From: Protonemura montana
Taxonomy: Eukaryota > Arthropoda > Insecta > Plecoptera > Nemouridae
DNA length: 64,000 bases
Assembly (NCBI GenBank): GCA_947568835.1
Contig: OX387609.1
Coordinates: forward strand, 16,575,208-16,639,207
Direction of reading: 5' to 3'
The first letter of the stretch is position 1. Each line of letters opens with the position of its first letter. A program made the translations under genes and the position numbers. Positions 13,201 to 21,293 of this stretch are shown here, piece by piece. The notes below the pieces were generated by a model. That model searched no databases and had not been told where the DNA came from. It saw only the letters and a list, made by a program, of their open reading frames with translations.

Positions 13201-16200
13201 TTCTGTTCCGAAGCAAACACATTGTTGAAAACTATTTTATTCTTGTTCTTCGTGTGTTGTCTCAGTTTATTGGTTTGCAATTATTAAAATATCATTGTTT
13301 TAAAGCAAATTACTGCGCCGGTTAAAATCACACCTTAACGGCGTTAAAAGTGGTACAAACTGCGTTAGTGAAATCGACCGTGAAAACCATAAATATCATG
13401 ATTAAGTTGACTTTGTAATTCTTGCAGACCTCGACGTCTTCAGCGTAGTCGGCAAGAAAGACGAGTCTACGTCGACTGCCGCCCCCAGCGGAGAATCGGC
13501 TGCCGCCCCCGACGACGCCCCACTGTTCTACGCCCCTGGCAAGCGTGGATTCTACGCTCCTAGACAAGGTTCGTTTCACTTCAAGCAACTTGTAGTTTAA
13601 AACATCATAGCTTATATATCATATATCAACATCCTAGCACAGTACGTTGTACACATCCTAGCACTGTTCCATCTCCAATATTTCCAGGTATAGCTGTCGG
13701 ATATTACTTCACCAACTTTTTATTATTATTTTCTCATTTTTACCAAATTTGCCAAAAACTTCTCACACAAATAACTTCCTCAATTTCTGACTCAAGAGAC
13801 CTGAAATAAAAATGGAACAAGCGCTTGCATTGGATCCAACCGTTTTTTGACATTCGAGACTCCAGGGTGGCATGGGCTCATTTTTTTTTTTACTTATTTT
13901 TTTTACTTTTTTCTTCCCAAAAAGAAAATACTTTTAGCCACCCGATTGTCTTCTCGTTACAAAAAACAGAACCGGACAATCATTGCGCTTCGAAACATGT
14001 CTTTGCTTTTTCTTAATTCAATCAGGGACCGTCAATCGAATCAAAGTTTTGATTCAATCGAGAATCCCTGTGCTTCCTGGGTTAAATTTCAGAAACTAAA
14101 AACGCTATAACTTTTTTGTCTTTCATAGTGAGGAGACGTTCTTATAATCAGCGTGTACAACAAACTTGGCTCTAGTGCCGCTTATCACTCTCGTTCGAAC
14201 CCCTCAACGTTTGCGCACTTTTAGGCTAGGTACAAAATATTTTCACTTTTTAATTGTGACGCTATACCACGTCACAACCTGTCAAACTCAAATAACTCCA
14301 ATTTGACGTTGGATTCGTTGCTGTATTAGGATGAAATCTTATTTAAATTGCAAACGCTTGCAATGCGCGGGGTATTTTATTATTAACAACACTATAACTG
14401 TCTCAAAATTTGATGCCCAAACGCGGACATATTTAGAGCTTACAAGAATACCACTTTGACAGGCATGATTTAGAACAAAAAGAACATATGATATATCATT
14501 ATTAAAATACATCTTTTCACATTAGCTGCCGTACTCTCATATAGAATTTTGATAATAACAAAAAATTAAATTATAATTATAAACAATAAGATCATCCTTT
14601 TTCATTCTACTCTACTACAATTTTATCCTGATCTTCTATCAACATTTTCTTTAACCTCAAGTTAAACATTTCTATGTCTGTTGTGGTAAGTAATGGACTT
14701 GCGGTCCTAATGGACTTGCTCTGTTGAGATTGACTTGCAGTCCTAATGGACTTGCTCTGTTGAGATTGACTTGCGGTCCTAATGGACTTGCTCTGTTGAG
14801 ATTGACTTGCGGTCCTAATGGACTTGCTCTGTTGAGATTGACTTGCGGTCCTAATGGACTTGCTCTGTTGAGATTGACTTGCAGTCCTAATGGACTTGCT
14901 GTGTTGAGATTGACTTGCAGTCCTAATGGACTTGCTCTGTTGAGATTGACTTGCGGTCCTAATGGACTTGCTCTGTTGAGATTGACTTGCGGTCCTAATG
15001 GACTTGCTCTGTTGAGATTGACTTGCAGTCCTAATGGACTTGCTCTGTTGAGATTGACTTGCGGTCCTAATGGACTTGCTCTGTTGAGATTGACTTGCAG
15101 TCCTAATGGACTTGCTCTGTTGAGATTGACTTGCGGTCCTAATGGACTTGCTCTGTTGAGATTGACTTGCAGTCCTAATGGACTTGCTCTGTTGAGATTG
15201 ACTTGCGGTCCTAATGGACTTGCTCTGTTGAGATTGACTTGCGGTCCTAATGGACTTGCTCTGTTGAGATTGACTTGCAGTCCTAATGGACTTGCTCTGT
15301 TGAGATTGACTTGCGGTCCTAATGGACTTGCTCTGTTGAGATTGACTTGCGGTCCTAATGGACTTGCTCTGTTGAGATTGACTTGCAGTCCTAATGGACT
15401 TGCTCTGTTGAGATTGACTTGCGGTCCTAATGGACTTGCTCTGTTGAGATTGACTTGCGGTCCTAATGGACTTGCTCTGTTGAGATTGACTTGCAGTCCT
15501 AATGGACTTGCTCTGTTGAGATTGACTTGCGGTCCTAATGGACTTGCTCTGTTGAGATTGACTTGCGGTCCTAATGGACTTGCTCTGTTGAGATTGACTT
15601 GCGGTCCTAATGGACTTGCTCTGTTGAGATTGACTTGCGGTCCTAATGGACTTGCTCTGTTGAGATTGACTTGCAGTCCTAATGGACTTGCTCTGTTGAG
15701 ATTGACTTGCGGTCCTAATGGACTTGCTCTGTTGAGATTGACTTGCGGTCCTAATGGACTTGCTCTGTTGAGATTGACTTGCAGTCCTAATGGACTTGCT
15801 CTGTTGAGATTGACTTGCGGTCCTAATGGAGTTGCTCTGTTGAGATTGACTTGCGGTCCTAATGGACTTGCTCTGTTGAGATTGACTTGCGGTCCTAATG
15901 GACTTGCTCTGTTGAGATTGACTTGCGGTCCTAATGGACTTGCTCTGTTGAGATTGACATGCAGTCCTAATGGACTTGCTCTGTTGAGATTGACTTGCGG
16001 TCCTAATGGACTTGCTCTGTTGAGATTGACTTGCAGTCCTAATGGACTTGCTCTGTTGAGATTGACTTGCAGTCCTAATGGACTTGCTCTGTTGAGATTG
16101 ACTTGCAGTCCTAATGGACTTGCTCTGTTGAGATTGACTTGCGGTCCTAATGGACTTGCTCTGTTGAGATTGACTTGCGGTCCTAATGGACTTGCTCTGT

Positions 16201-19200
16201 TGAGATTGACTTGCGGTCCTAATGGACTTGCTCTGTTGAGATTGACTTGCAGTCCTAATGGACTTGCTCTGTTGAGATTGACTTGCGGTCCTAATGGACT
16301 TGCTCTGTTGAGATTGACTTGCAGTCCTAATGGACTTGCTCTGTTGAGATTGACTTGCAGTCCTAATGGACTTGCTCTGTTGAGATTGACTTGCAGTCCT
16401 AATGGACTTGCTCTGTTGAGATTGACTTGCAGTCCTAATGGACTTGCTCTGTTGAGATTGACTTGCAGTCCTAATGGACTTGCTCTGTTGAGATTGACTT
16501 GCGGTCCTAATGGACTTGCTCTGTTGAGATTGACTTGCAGTCCTAATGGACTTGCTCTGTTGAGATTGACTTGCGGTCCTAATGGACTTGCTCTGTTGAG
16601 ATTGACTTGCGGTTCTTATGGACTTGCTCTGTTGAGATTGACTTGCAGTCCTAATGGACTTGCTCTGTTGAGATTGACTTGCGGTCCTAATGGACTTGCT
16701 CTGTTGAGATTGACTTGCGGTCCTAATGGACTTGCTCTGTTGAGATTGACTTGCAGTCCTAAAAAGTCAACGCCATCGCCGACGAAACTTCGACTTCTTA
16801 GGTCCTTTTTAGGACTGCAAGTCAATCTGAACAGAGCAAGTCCATTACTTACTACAACATTCACCCACGGCTCTGAACCACTTCACCAAACCATTTCTAT
16901 GTCTAATTTTCACAGATATCCTGGTAAAAAATTGTAATCTTTTAACTCTTGCAGGCCGTGCCGGTTTCGAGCGACTGAACGCATTCCGCAACGTTGGCCG
17001 TCTCATCGGCTTGTGTCTTCTGCAGAACGAGCTCTGTCCAATCTCCCTCACGAGACACGTCCTCAAGGCACTCCTGGGACGACCAATCAGGTAACAGCAA
17101 CCACATCGAGCCCCGCCCCCTAGCTTTGTCTCTGTCCAATCTCTCTCACGGGACACGTCCTCAAGGCACTCCTGGGATGACCAATCAGGTAACAGCAACC
17201 ACAACAAGCCCCGCCCCCTAGCTTTGTCGCTGTGTAACACATGACTGTCATGTGCTAGTGCTATATCAATATAGTGATCATATAATGTAGCTTTGTCTCT
17301 GCTTGTCCAGGTTCCACGACCTGGCCTTCGTTGACCCGGCAGTGTATGAGTCTCTACGTCAGCTGGTCAGGGATGCTGAGGGCCGAGATGCTGCTGGTTT
17401 GTTTGCTGCTCTGGAGCTCAGCTTCTCTCTGGACCTGGCTCCCGAGGAGGGCGGCGGAACAGCGGAGCTCGTGCCCGGAGGCCGTGACGTTGAGGTGAAC
17501 GCTACCAACGTTTACGACTACGTGAGGAAGTACGCAGAATACCGCATGGTTCGTGCTCAGGACAAAGCAGTTACGGTAAGTCCATGCTTATAGAATTATA
17601 ATAACCACTTATGTTTATTGCATGAATAATTATTAATACTTTTAGATGAAATCCTATTTAAATTGCAAACGCTTGCAATGAGAGGGGTATTTTATTATTA
17701 TCAACACTACAAACGTTTCAAAAATTGACTCCCAAGCGGGGACCCGAACCCCGATCTCCACCTTTGTGGAAATAGTCATATAACTCATATCATAACCTGG
17801 TTTCAACCCATTATATAACCAATATCAACCACAGGTTTAAGTCGCTGATTGGGCATCAATTTTTGAGCTGGTTATAGTAAGGTTATGATGTTCATAATAA
17901 TTTTAAAAAAGTTACTAAAACATGTCAAAGTTCAAATCAGTAATATTAAAAATCTATCCCCTAGCAGTACTTTGTGCTGTTCATTGCAACCTTCTTCTAT
18001 AGCCAGGACTACATTCAATTTGTTGTCTTCATATTGGTACAGTTTTTTCACTTCTGATATTTCTAGTCATGGGACTTGATTTGTTGGTTATAGTGCGAAC
18101 GAGGAGCAATATTTTCTTGTTGGTGGCGTCAAGTTTGAGTCTACCTTTTGGAGATGACGTATTGAAGTAATTATGTGATAGAATTATGATTGGTCAAATC
18201 TTCGCAGGCTCTTCGCACTGGAGTGTTCGATGTTCTCCCTGCCGGGGCTCTGGACGGCTTGACAGCTGAAGATCTGCGCTTGCTCCTGAACGGTGTTGGA
18301 GACATCAACGTGGCCGTGCTCATCTCGTACACGTCTTTCAATGACGAGTCGGGAGAATCCGCAGAACGGCTGCTCAAGTTCAAGCGCTGGCTCTGGTCTA
18401 TCGTGGAGAAAATGTCGCATCTCGAGCGTCAGGACTTGGTAAGAGTATTTACATTCTTTTATTTCCTTCAGCTCGGTTATGTTGCCATTAACGCTTGATA
18501 AATCTGGCAGAAGTTGCAAAACATCTGAAAATTAGTTGATTTCTACTAAGCATTCAAAGTGCAGTTGTAAATGGTAATTTGTAGTAAGGCATGAACGTAA
18601 AAACCATCAAGTAGAAGCAAGTTTGCTGAAATCTTGGATGCTTGAAGGCTATGCATAAGTTCACGGTGGTAATCAATGATTATTAATCAATTTCCTCTTA
18701 AATGGGAAGCAACTCCAAGCCAAGCCATCAAAGCCATCAAATATCTTGACATAATATCAAATATCTTGACATAATATCAAATATCTTGACATAATATCAA
18801 ATATCTTGTCATAATATCAAATATCTTGTCATAATATCAAATATCTTGTCATAATATCAAATATCTTGACATAATATCAAATATCTTGACATAATATCAA
18901 ATATCTTGACATAATATCAAATATCTTGACATAATATCAAATATCTTGACATAATATCAAATATCTTGACATAATATCAAATATCTTGACATAATATCAA
19001 ATATCTTGTCATAATATCAAATATCTTGTCATAATATCAAATATCTTGACATAATATCAAATATCTTGACATAATATCAAATATCTTGACATAATATCAA
19101 ATATCTTGTCATAATATCAAATATCTTGACATAATATTGACATAAAAAAAATATAAATAACACATTTTGTATCATACTTTCGGTTGGTCAAATTGAGTCT

Positions 19201-19466
19201 GCTGCTCATGCAATAAAAGAACCCGTGTGCCTGACGCTTTCTCTCTCCCGCAGGTTTACTTCTGGAGTGGATCACCGGCGCTGCCCGCAAGCGAAGATGG
19301 CTTCCAGCCGATGCCATCTGTTACGATCAGACCAGCTGACGATGGACACCTGCCCACAGCAAACACATGCATCTCTCGACTCTACATCCCGCTGTACTCA
19401 TCGCGAGCTGTTCTCCGACACAAGCTGGCACTTGCCATCAAGACCAAGAACTTCGGCTTCGTTTAG
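1079..19466 (+). CDS. UBR5: UBR5/hyd-type HECT E3 ubiquitin ligase, 3' part of gene (13 exons)
   Basis: Large nuclear/cytosolic E3 ligase that takes ubiquitin from an E2 onto its own cysteine and passes it to substrates. Exons: 1079-1282, 3910-4086, 4375-4534, 5948-6116, 6619-6807, 7517-7642, 8399-8572, 12586-12757, 13428-13568, 16955-17090, 17311-17575, 18208-18438, 19254-19466. Joined, they give 2 bases plus 785 codons including the stop, and every junction keeps phase. Family hallmarks in order: an [18 protein letters not shown] block, the [13 protein letters not shown] segment, the start of the HECT N-lobe ([18 protein letters not shown]), an inserted MLLE/PABC domain, then the rest of HECT ending [12 protein letters not shown] and KTKNFGFV. 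The N-terminal part of the protein, including the UBR box of this family, must lie upstream. Introns are swollen by minisatellites and transposons. Identification is from recognised family sequence; exon edges are inferred from GT-AG sites. Confidence 0.93.
1443..3886. repeat. 41-bp minisatellite, about 60 units, in a UBR5 intron
   Basis: Units of 41 bp reading GGATCCTATGCTCTATCCAG then GTTATTTGAGATCAGCTGGC plus one base. Variants alternate GGCT, GACT and GGCA before GGATCC. The array stops only about 23 bp before the next exon at 3910, so the branch-point region of this intron probably lies inside or at the edge of the array. The same unit recurs at 50694-51417 inside a Helitron. Confidence 0.96.
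3910..4086 (+). CDS. UBR5: UBR5 exon b (variable linker)
   Basis: Acceptor GTGTGTCAG and donor CAAG/GTACTA. It encodes a Pro/Ser/Glu-rich linker ([19 protein letters not shown] onward, ending [10 protein letters not shown]). The sequence is not conserved enough to recognise by itself. Support comes from phase: it completes the last codon of exon a, and its terminal single base is completed by exon c. Confidence 0.7.
4179..4285 (+). repeat. Dispersed repeat, copy 1 (related copy at 23777)
   Basis: About 105 bp with TAGGCTAGTTTAGGTT, a CATCATC-rich stretch, CACTCATTCAC, TTAGACCAGTG, and GTCAAAACAG near the end. The same blocks in the same order occur at 23777-23876. This suggests an interspersed retroposon family; the full element boundaries are not clear. 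Confidence 0.6.
4375..4534 (+). CDS. UBR5: UBR5 exon c (variable linker)
   Basis: Acceptor ATGTTGCAG and donor GCAAG/GTACAC. The peptide begins [15 protein letters not shown] and ends in PELLLAR, leading directly into the conserved [12 protein letters not shown] of exon d across a split AG/A arginine codon. Confidence 0.82.
4968..5802. mobile_element. Non-autonomous hAT-type DNA transposon
   Basis: The ends are inverted: left TAGGGGTGTGCGAA, right TTCGCACACCCCTA. Flanking 8-bp duplications are TATTAAAC (left) and CATTAAAC (right), one mismatch. An 8-bp target duplication and a TAGGGGTGTGC end are typical of hAT elements. Both subterminal regions are crowded with TTCGAA/ATTCGA motifs, a likely transposase-binding pattern. 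It retains a short transposase remnant at 5272. It lies in the UBR5 intron between exons c and d. Confidence 0.88.
5272..5391 (+). pseudogene. Remnant of hAT transposase N-terminus (BED-finger start)
   Basis: A 39-codon frame starts [15 protein letters not shown] and continues [10 protein letters not shown] before a stop at 5389. An acidic N-terminus followed by S-V-I-W-x-H-Y-x-K resembles the opening of a BED zinc finger in hAT transposases. The cysteines and everything downstream are missing, so this is a deletion remnant. Confidence 0.6.
5948..6116 (+). CDS. UBR5: UBR5 exon d (conserved pre-HECT segment)
   Basis: Acceptor CCCAATAG and donor GCCAAG/GTAGGC. It encodes [17 protein letters not shown], then a [19 protein letters not shown] stretch, matching the segment just before the HECT domain of UBR5. 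The first base completes an arginine codon from exon c. It ends in phase 0. Confidence 0.93.
6122..6566. repeat. 42-bp minisatellite, about 10 units
   Basis: Near-identical units read TTATCCCAGCACTTTGACAC then ATTACAAATCAACATATTCT plus TG. The array begins only a few bases after the donor of exon d. Because 42 is divisible by 3, it creates repeated 14-codon frames on both strands; these are not genes. Confidence 0.95.
6619..6807 (+). CDS. UBR5: UBR5 exon e (start of HECT N-lobe)
   Basis: Acceptor AATTGCAG and donor GCAGAG/GTGAGA; 63 codons in phase 0. It contains [20 protein letters not shown] and SYYTAIAE, the first strands and helix of the HECT N-lobe in UBR5. Confidence 0.95.
6808..7516. 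other. UBR5 intron, no further feature
   Basis: AT-rich intron between exons e and f. I see no repeat array, coding remnant or RNA gene in it. Confidence 0.7.
7517..7642 (+). CDS. UBR5: UBR5 exon f
   Basis: Acceptor TTTGCTTAG and donor AATCAG/GTTTGT; 42 codons in phase 0. [12 protein letters not shown] continues the HECT N-lobe, and [15 protein letters not shown] begins the basic, arginine-rich linker that precedes the MLLE domain. Confidence 0.93.
7643..8398. other. UBR5 intron, no further feature
   Basis: AT-rich intron with a short poly-T tract near 7827. No array, coding remnant or RNA gene seen. Confidence 0.7.
8399..8572 (+). CDS. UBR5: UBR5 exon g (linker and start of MLLE domain)
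   Basis: Acceptor TGATTTAG and donor CCCAAG/GTATGT; 58 codons in phase 0. It carries an arginine-rich then Gly/Ala/Pro-rich linker, ending in [11 protein letters not shown], the opening of the MLLE (PABC) domain, which binds PAM2 peptides. Confidence 0.92.
8594..11839. repeat. 12/13-bp minisatellite, about 3.2 kb, splitting the MLLE coding region
   Basis: An irregular mixture of GATCTTTCCAACA (13 bp), GATCTTTCAACA (12 bp) and rarer GATCTTCCAACA or GATCTTTTCAACA units, roughly 260 in all. It starts about 20 bp after the donor of exon g. None of the units contains a forward stop, so frames over 1100 codons run through the array in two forward frames; reverse frames are also long. The reading frame shifts at each 13-bp unit, so no defined protein is implied. 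Confidence 0.96.
11897..12555. repeat. Inverted repeat pair, 24 bp arms
   Basis: The left arm at 11897-11920 begins ATCTTTTTAAAAGATCAAGA. The right arm at 12532-12555 is its reverse complement with one mismatch. The roughly 610 bp between are AT-rich with many GATCTT motifs. I see no matching flanking duplication, so an inverted-repeat element is possible but unproven. Confidence 0.45.
12222..12280. repeat. 18-bp tandem repeat, about 3 units
   Basis: Three units of the CTGTTAAGTGTTAACAGA type followed by a partial unit. Each unit is itself nearly palindromic. Confidence 0.8.
12586..12757 (+). CDS. UBR5: UBR5 exon h (MLLE/PABC domain core)
   Basis: Acceptor ACAATAG and donor GCCG/GTCAGT. It encodes [20 protein letters not shown] and then [29 protein letters not shown] is the signature of the MLLE fold and ASEDALR begins a later helix. 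It ends with one base of a codon completed by exon i. Confidence 0.95.
12758..13427. other. UBR5 intron, no further feature
   Basis: AT-rich intron between exons h and i; no array or element recognised. Confidence 0.7.
13428..13568 (+). CDS. UBR5: UBR5 exon i
   Basis: Acceptor TTCTTGCAG and donor ACAAG/GTTCGT. An acidic and Ser/Ala/Pro-rich linker leads into [18 protein letters not shown], the conserved block where UBR5 returns to the HECT N-lobe after the MLLE insertion. Confidence 0.92.
14327..14430 (-). repeat. SINE-like fragment, copy 1
   Basis: Shares GATGAAATC, TATTTAAATTGCAAACGCTT and GGGGTATTTTATTATTA with 17641-17763 in the same order, followed by a diverged TCAAAATTTGATGCCCAAACG region. 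On the minus strand this corresponds to the body and tail of a probable tRNA-derived SINE. Confidence 0.55.
14680..16858. mobile_element. Inverted-repeat element (MITE-like) with a 36-bp minisatellite grown from its left arm
   Basis: The left end begins GTTGTGGTAAGTAATGGACT at 14680. The right end, read inward on the minus strand from 16858, begins GTTGTAGTAAGTAATGGACT, one mismatch. The right arm continues inward through CTTGCTCTGTTCAGATTGAC and TTGCAGTCCTAAAAAG to about 16805. The last forward unit (about 16724-16766) is its inverted copy, separated by only about 38 bp of unique sequence. Between the ends are 57 tandem 36-bp units of this same arm sequence, differing mainly at one position (TGCGGTCC or TGCAGTCC). 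A 13-bp direct repeat CATTTCTATGTCT lies at 14667-14679, abutting the left end, and at 16892-16904, 33 bp outside the right end. The superfamily is not determined. Confidence 0.75.
16955..17090 (+). CDS. UBR5: UBR5 exon j (HECT N-lobe)
   Basis: Acceptor ACTCTTGCAG and donor AATCAG/GTAACA. It encodes [20 protein letters not shown] then [19 protein letters not shown], a HECT N-lobe helical region conserved in UBR5. The split AG/G arginine codon is completed by exon k. Its last 58 bases and the donor are duplicated just downstream. Confidence 0.95.
17033..17228 (+). repeat. 98-bp tandem duplication spanning the end of exon j and its donor
   Basis: The first copy at 17033-17130 covers the 3' part of exon j, the GTAACA donor and intron sequence with CCCCGCCCCCTAGC. 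The second copy at 17131-17228 repeats all of it with a few changes. In the second copy the CGA arginine codon near the exon end has become TGA, so use of the duplicate exon end and donor would end the frame. Confidence 0.9.
17311..17575 (+). CDS. UBR5: UBR5 exon k (HECT N-lobe)
   Basis: Acceptor CTTGTCCAG and donor TTACG/GTAAGT. It encodes [32 protein letters not shown] and [14 protein letters not shown], all HECT landmarks. The first base completes an arginine codon from exon j; it ends in phase 0. Confidence 0.95.
17641..17763 (-). repeat. tRNA-derived SINE-like element, copy 2
   Basis: On the minus strand it has GGTTCGGGTCC (17740-17750 on plus), a near match to a polymerase III B box, then CCGCTTGGGAGTCAATTTTT and the body shared with 14327-14430. 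I could not find a convincing A box, so the 5' end may be lost. Confidence 0.55.
17836..17885 (+). repeat. SINE-like fragment, copy 3
   Basis: Contains GATTGGGCATCAATTTTTGA, the stretch that follows the B box in the related copies at 17641 and 22313, here in plus orientation. Confidence 0.45.
18208..18438 (+). CDS. UBR5: UBR5 exon l (HECT C-lobe region)
   Basis: Acceptor TCTTCGCAG and donor GACTTG/GTAAGA; 77 codons in phase 0. It contains [40 protein letters not shown] and [12 protein letters not shown], the HECT region leading into the C-lobe. Confidence 0.96.
18735..19135. repeat. 20-bp minisatellite, about 20 units
   Basis: Units read ATAATATCAAATATCTTGAC with a GAC/GTC variant, in the last UBR5 intron. 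It ends about 120 bp before the final exon. Confidence 0.95.
19254..19466 (+). CDS. UBR5: UBR5 last exon (HECT C-lobe, catalytic cysteine, stop)
   Basis: Acceptor CTCTCCCGCAG; 70 codons plus [23 protein letters not shown] is followed by [19 protein letters not shown] and ends KTKNFGFV. The cysteine of TANTC, codon 19368-19370, is the thioester-forming catalytic residue of HECT ligases, so the enzyme looks functional at its active site. Confidence 0.97.
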   Translation, partial: VYFWSGSPALPASEDGFQPMPSVTIRPADDGHLPTANTCISRLYIPLYSSRAVLRHKLALAIKTKNFGFV

Positions 19467-19609
19467 CCACGACGCTAACTCTTGCACCGAACTTGCAACG
19501 CTTTGTCTTTAGTTTTGTCTAGTTGTAACGAGGGATTTTGATTTCTTCTAAAGAAAAAAAAACACATTCTGATTCAGTCGCCAGGCTTGGAGAGCATCGA
19601 GAACTTTTA

Positions 19610-19615
19610 AATAAA
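19610..19615 (+). promoter_or_regulatory. UBR5 polyadenylation signal AATAAA
   Basis: A canonical hexamer about 145 bp after the UBR5 stop codon. It implies a short 3' UTR ending near 19635. Confidence 0.65.
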
Positions 19616-19639
19616 TTATTTTCTAGTTATGTAAATCCA

Positions 19640-21229
19640 TTTATAAACCGGCTGGTGACGTTGTTCGTTAAGGATTGCAAAGTGCAAGGTATTTGCACTG
19701 ACTACGCATGGCGTAGCGGTTGATTTTGTTGGTGGAGAAATTGTAAGCTGGCTGCTTAAGTCTGCCAATGGTCATGTGATGCTTAGAAATAAATACAGAC
19801 CGTGTAATACCACATTCGTGCCCAAGTACTCGATGCCTGCGTCCTGCTACAGCTTCGTCTTCTTCCTTATGCTGGGACATATTGAAACCTGACCGGTCCC
19901 CGATCTATTTACAGGTAATAGATTGAAATCCAACTCAACTGTCTGAGAAAGCCTGAAGACTGGAAACAGCCGCTTGAATTTCAGATCCACAATTAAAAGC
20001 TAAAAGTGATAAAAGGGAAGGTGGTTAATAGTGGGTTGGATTAAGTTTTTTCGAGTTTCCTCATTCACAGTAGCTGTAAATGGAGGAACACTTTTACTAT
20101 ACATGCATTACAGTTATTAGAACAACATATGTTTTTTCTAGAATTATGCAAGCATTTGTGGCTGAAATATCTGAAGTGACCCACTATATATACCACTTGA
20201 CTTGCCATGTACAACCCATGGTCTATGGTGGGTCACTATATGGTATAAACTGGGTCATTAATTATTGTAGATGGAACAATAGGTACCAAATGATATTATC
20301 TTCCTACAACATTTATATTGTTGTTAGAAAAAATATTTAGTTAATAGGAACTGCATCAAAAATCGACCTAGGCCAGCTTATAATTAGAAAAATCAAAATT
20401 GAAGAAAAGTTTTTGGGCAACTCTTTCTGTTTCCCTAAATGTAAATGTCGATAAATGTTATGTTAGAGAGCAGTTTGTAGTTGCACTTATATTAATCTTT
20501 CATTGCATTAAAACCAGACAGCAACTGCTAATATTTAAAATGTTCATACTCAGTACCTAGCGGAGATATGGTAATGACTCAGTATGGACCACCACTCAGG
20601 TTTTACTAGGTTAGTTGTTTATCTCTGCAATTAATACACCTGGAGGCATCACCAGGTAGCAGAGGGCCTACTTGTTTTATGCTTGCAAAAGTATTCTAGA
20701 GGTGCCAATAGCTGCTAATAGTATACAAATGCGTGAGTATTGGCATTAAGCGTTGCATTAGGCATTGATCAAATAAATCTTCTGTCTGGATACTATCGTT
20801 ATACTATGCTATTGAAAGGTAACAATATTGAAGCTCTGTTATCATTGACACTAAGTATAAACAGGCAATATGTACAGGTTGAGCTTCAAGAGGTAATGAA
20901 ATTGCCGAGCTTGTCAAAAACGTGCCTAACTAAAGAATGTCTGAACTGGCATGGAAAGTCTGGAACAAAGACATTTTGATCCTAGCCCAGCCCTTAGCCA
21001 AAATAAACTGTTCAGAACCAACGGTGAGTTAAAACCTTCGGCAGAGGGTCAGAGCTCGGTTAAAATCTAGCCGGGTTGATTTTTCGGGTTCTTTCCAACT
21101 GTATTTGGGGGTGTGGATTTGTTTAATTTGGTTCTGTAGTCTTTATTTAAAAGTTACCACTAGAATGTTGATTAGACCACAGTGCGGCCTGTGTTTGCCG
21201 ACGAAGTTGATCTTTTTGGCGGCCATTGT
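19640..21229. other. Intergenic region without a recognised gene
   Basis: About 1.6 kb of AT-rich sequence between UBR5 and the next gene. Open frames are short and lack splice logic or family resemblance. No repeat array or RNA gene is visible. Confidence 0.6.
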
Positions 21230-21236
21230 TATAAAA
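21230..21236 (+). promoter_or_regulatory. Possible TATA box of the gene at 21294
   Basis: TATAAAA preceded by GGCGGCCATTGT and lying about 60 bp before the ATG at 21294. The spacing would allow a very short leader. Circumstantial. Confidence 0.35.
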
Positions 21237-21293
21237 CACGCGTGTACTTGCAGAGCTGCCAAGGTGCTGCGTTCGTCTTCATTTTATAGCGTT

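Noticed and set aside
14724-16937. 737-codon frame of [12 protein letters not shown] repeats
   Set aside because: 36 bp is 12 codons, so the minisatellite is open by construction. It is part of an inverted-repeat element in an intron, with no start context or non-repeat domain.
18190-18519. Minus-strand frames opposite UBR5 exon l
   Set aside because: Shadow of a conserved HECT exon with perfect splice sites on the + strand.
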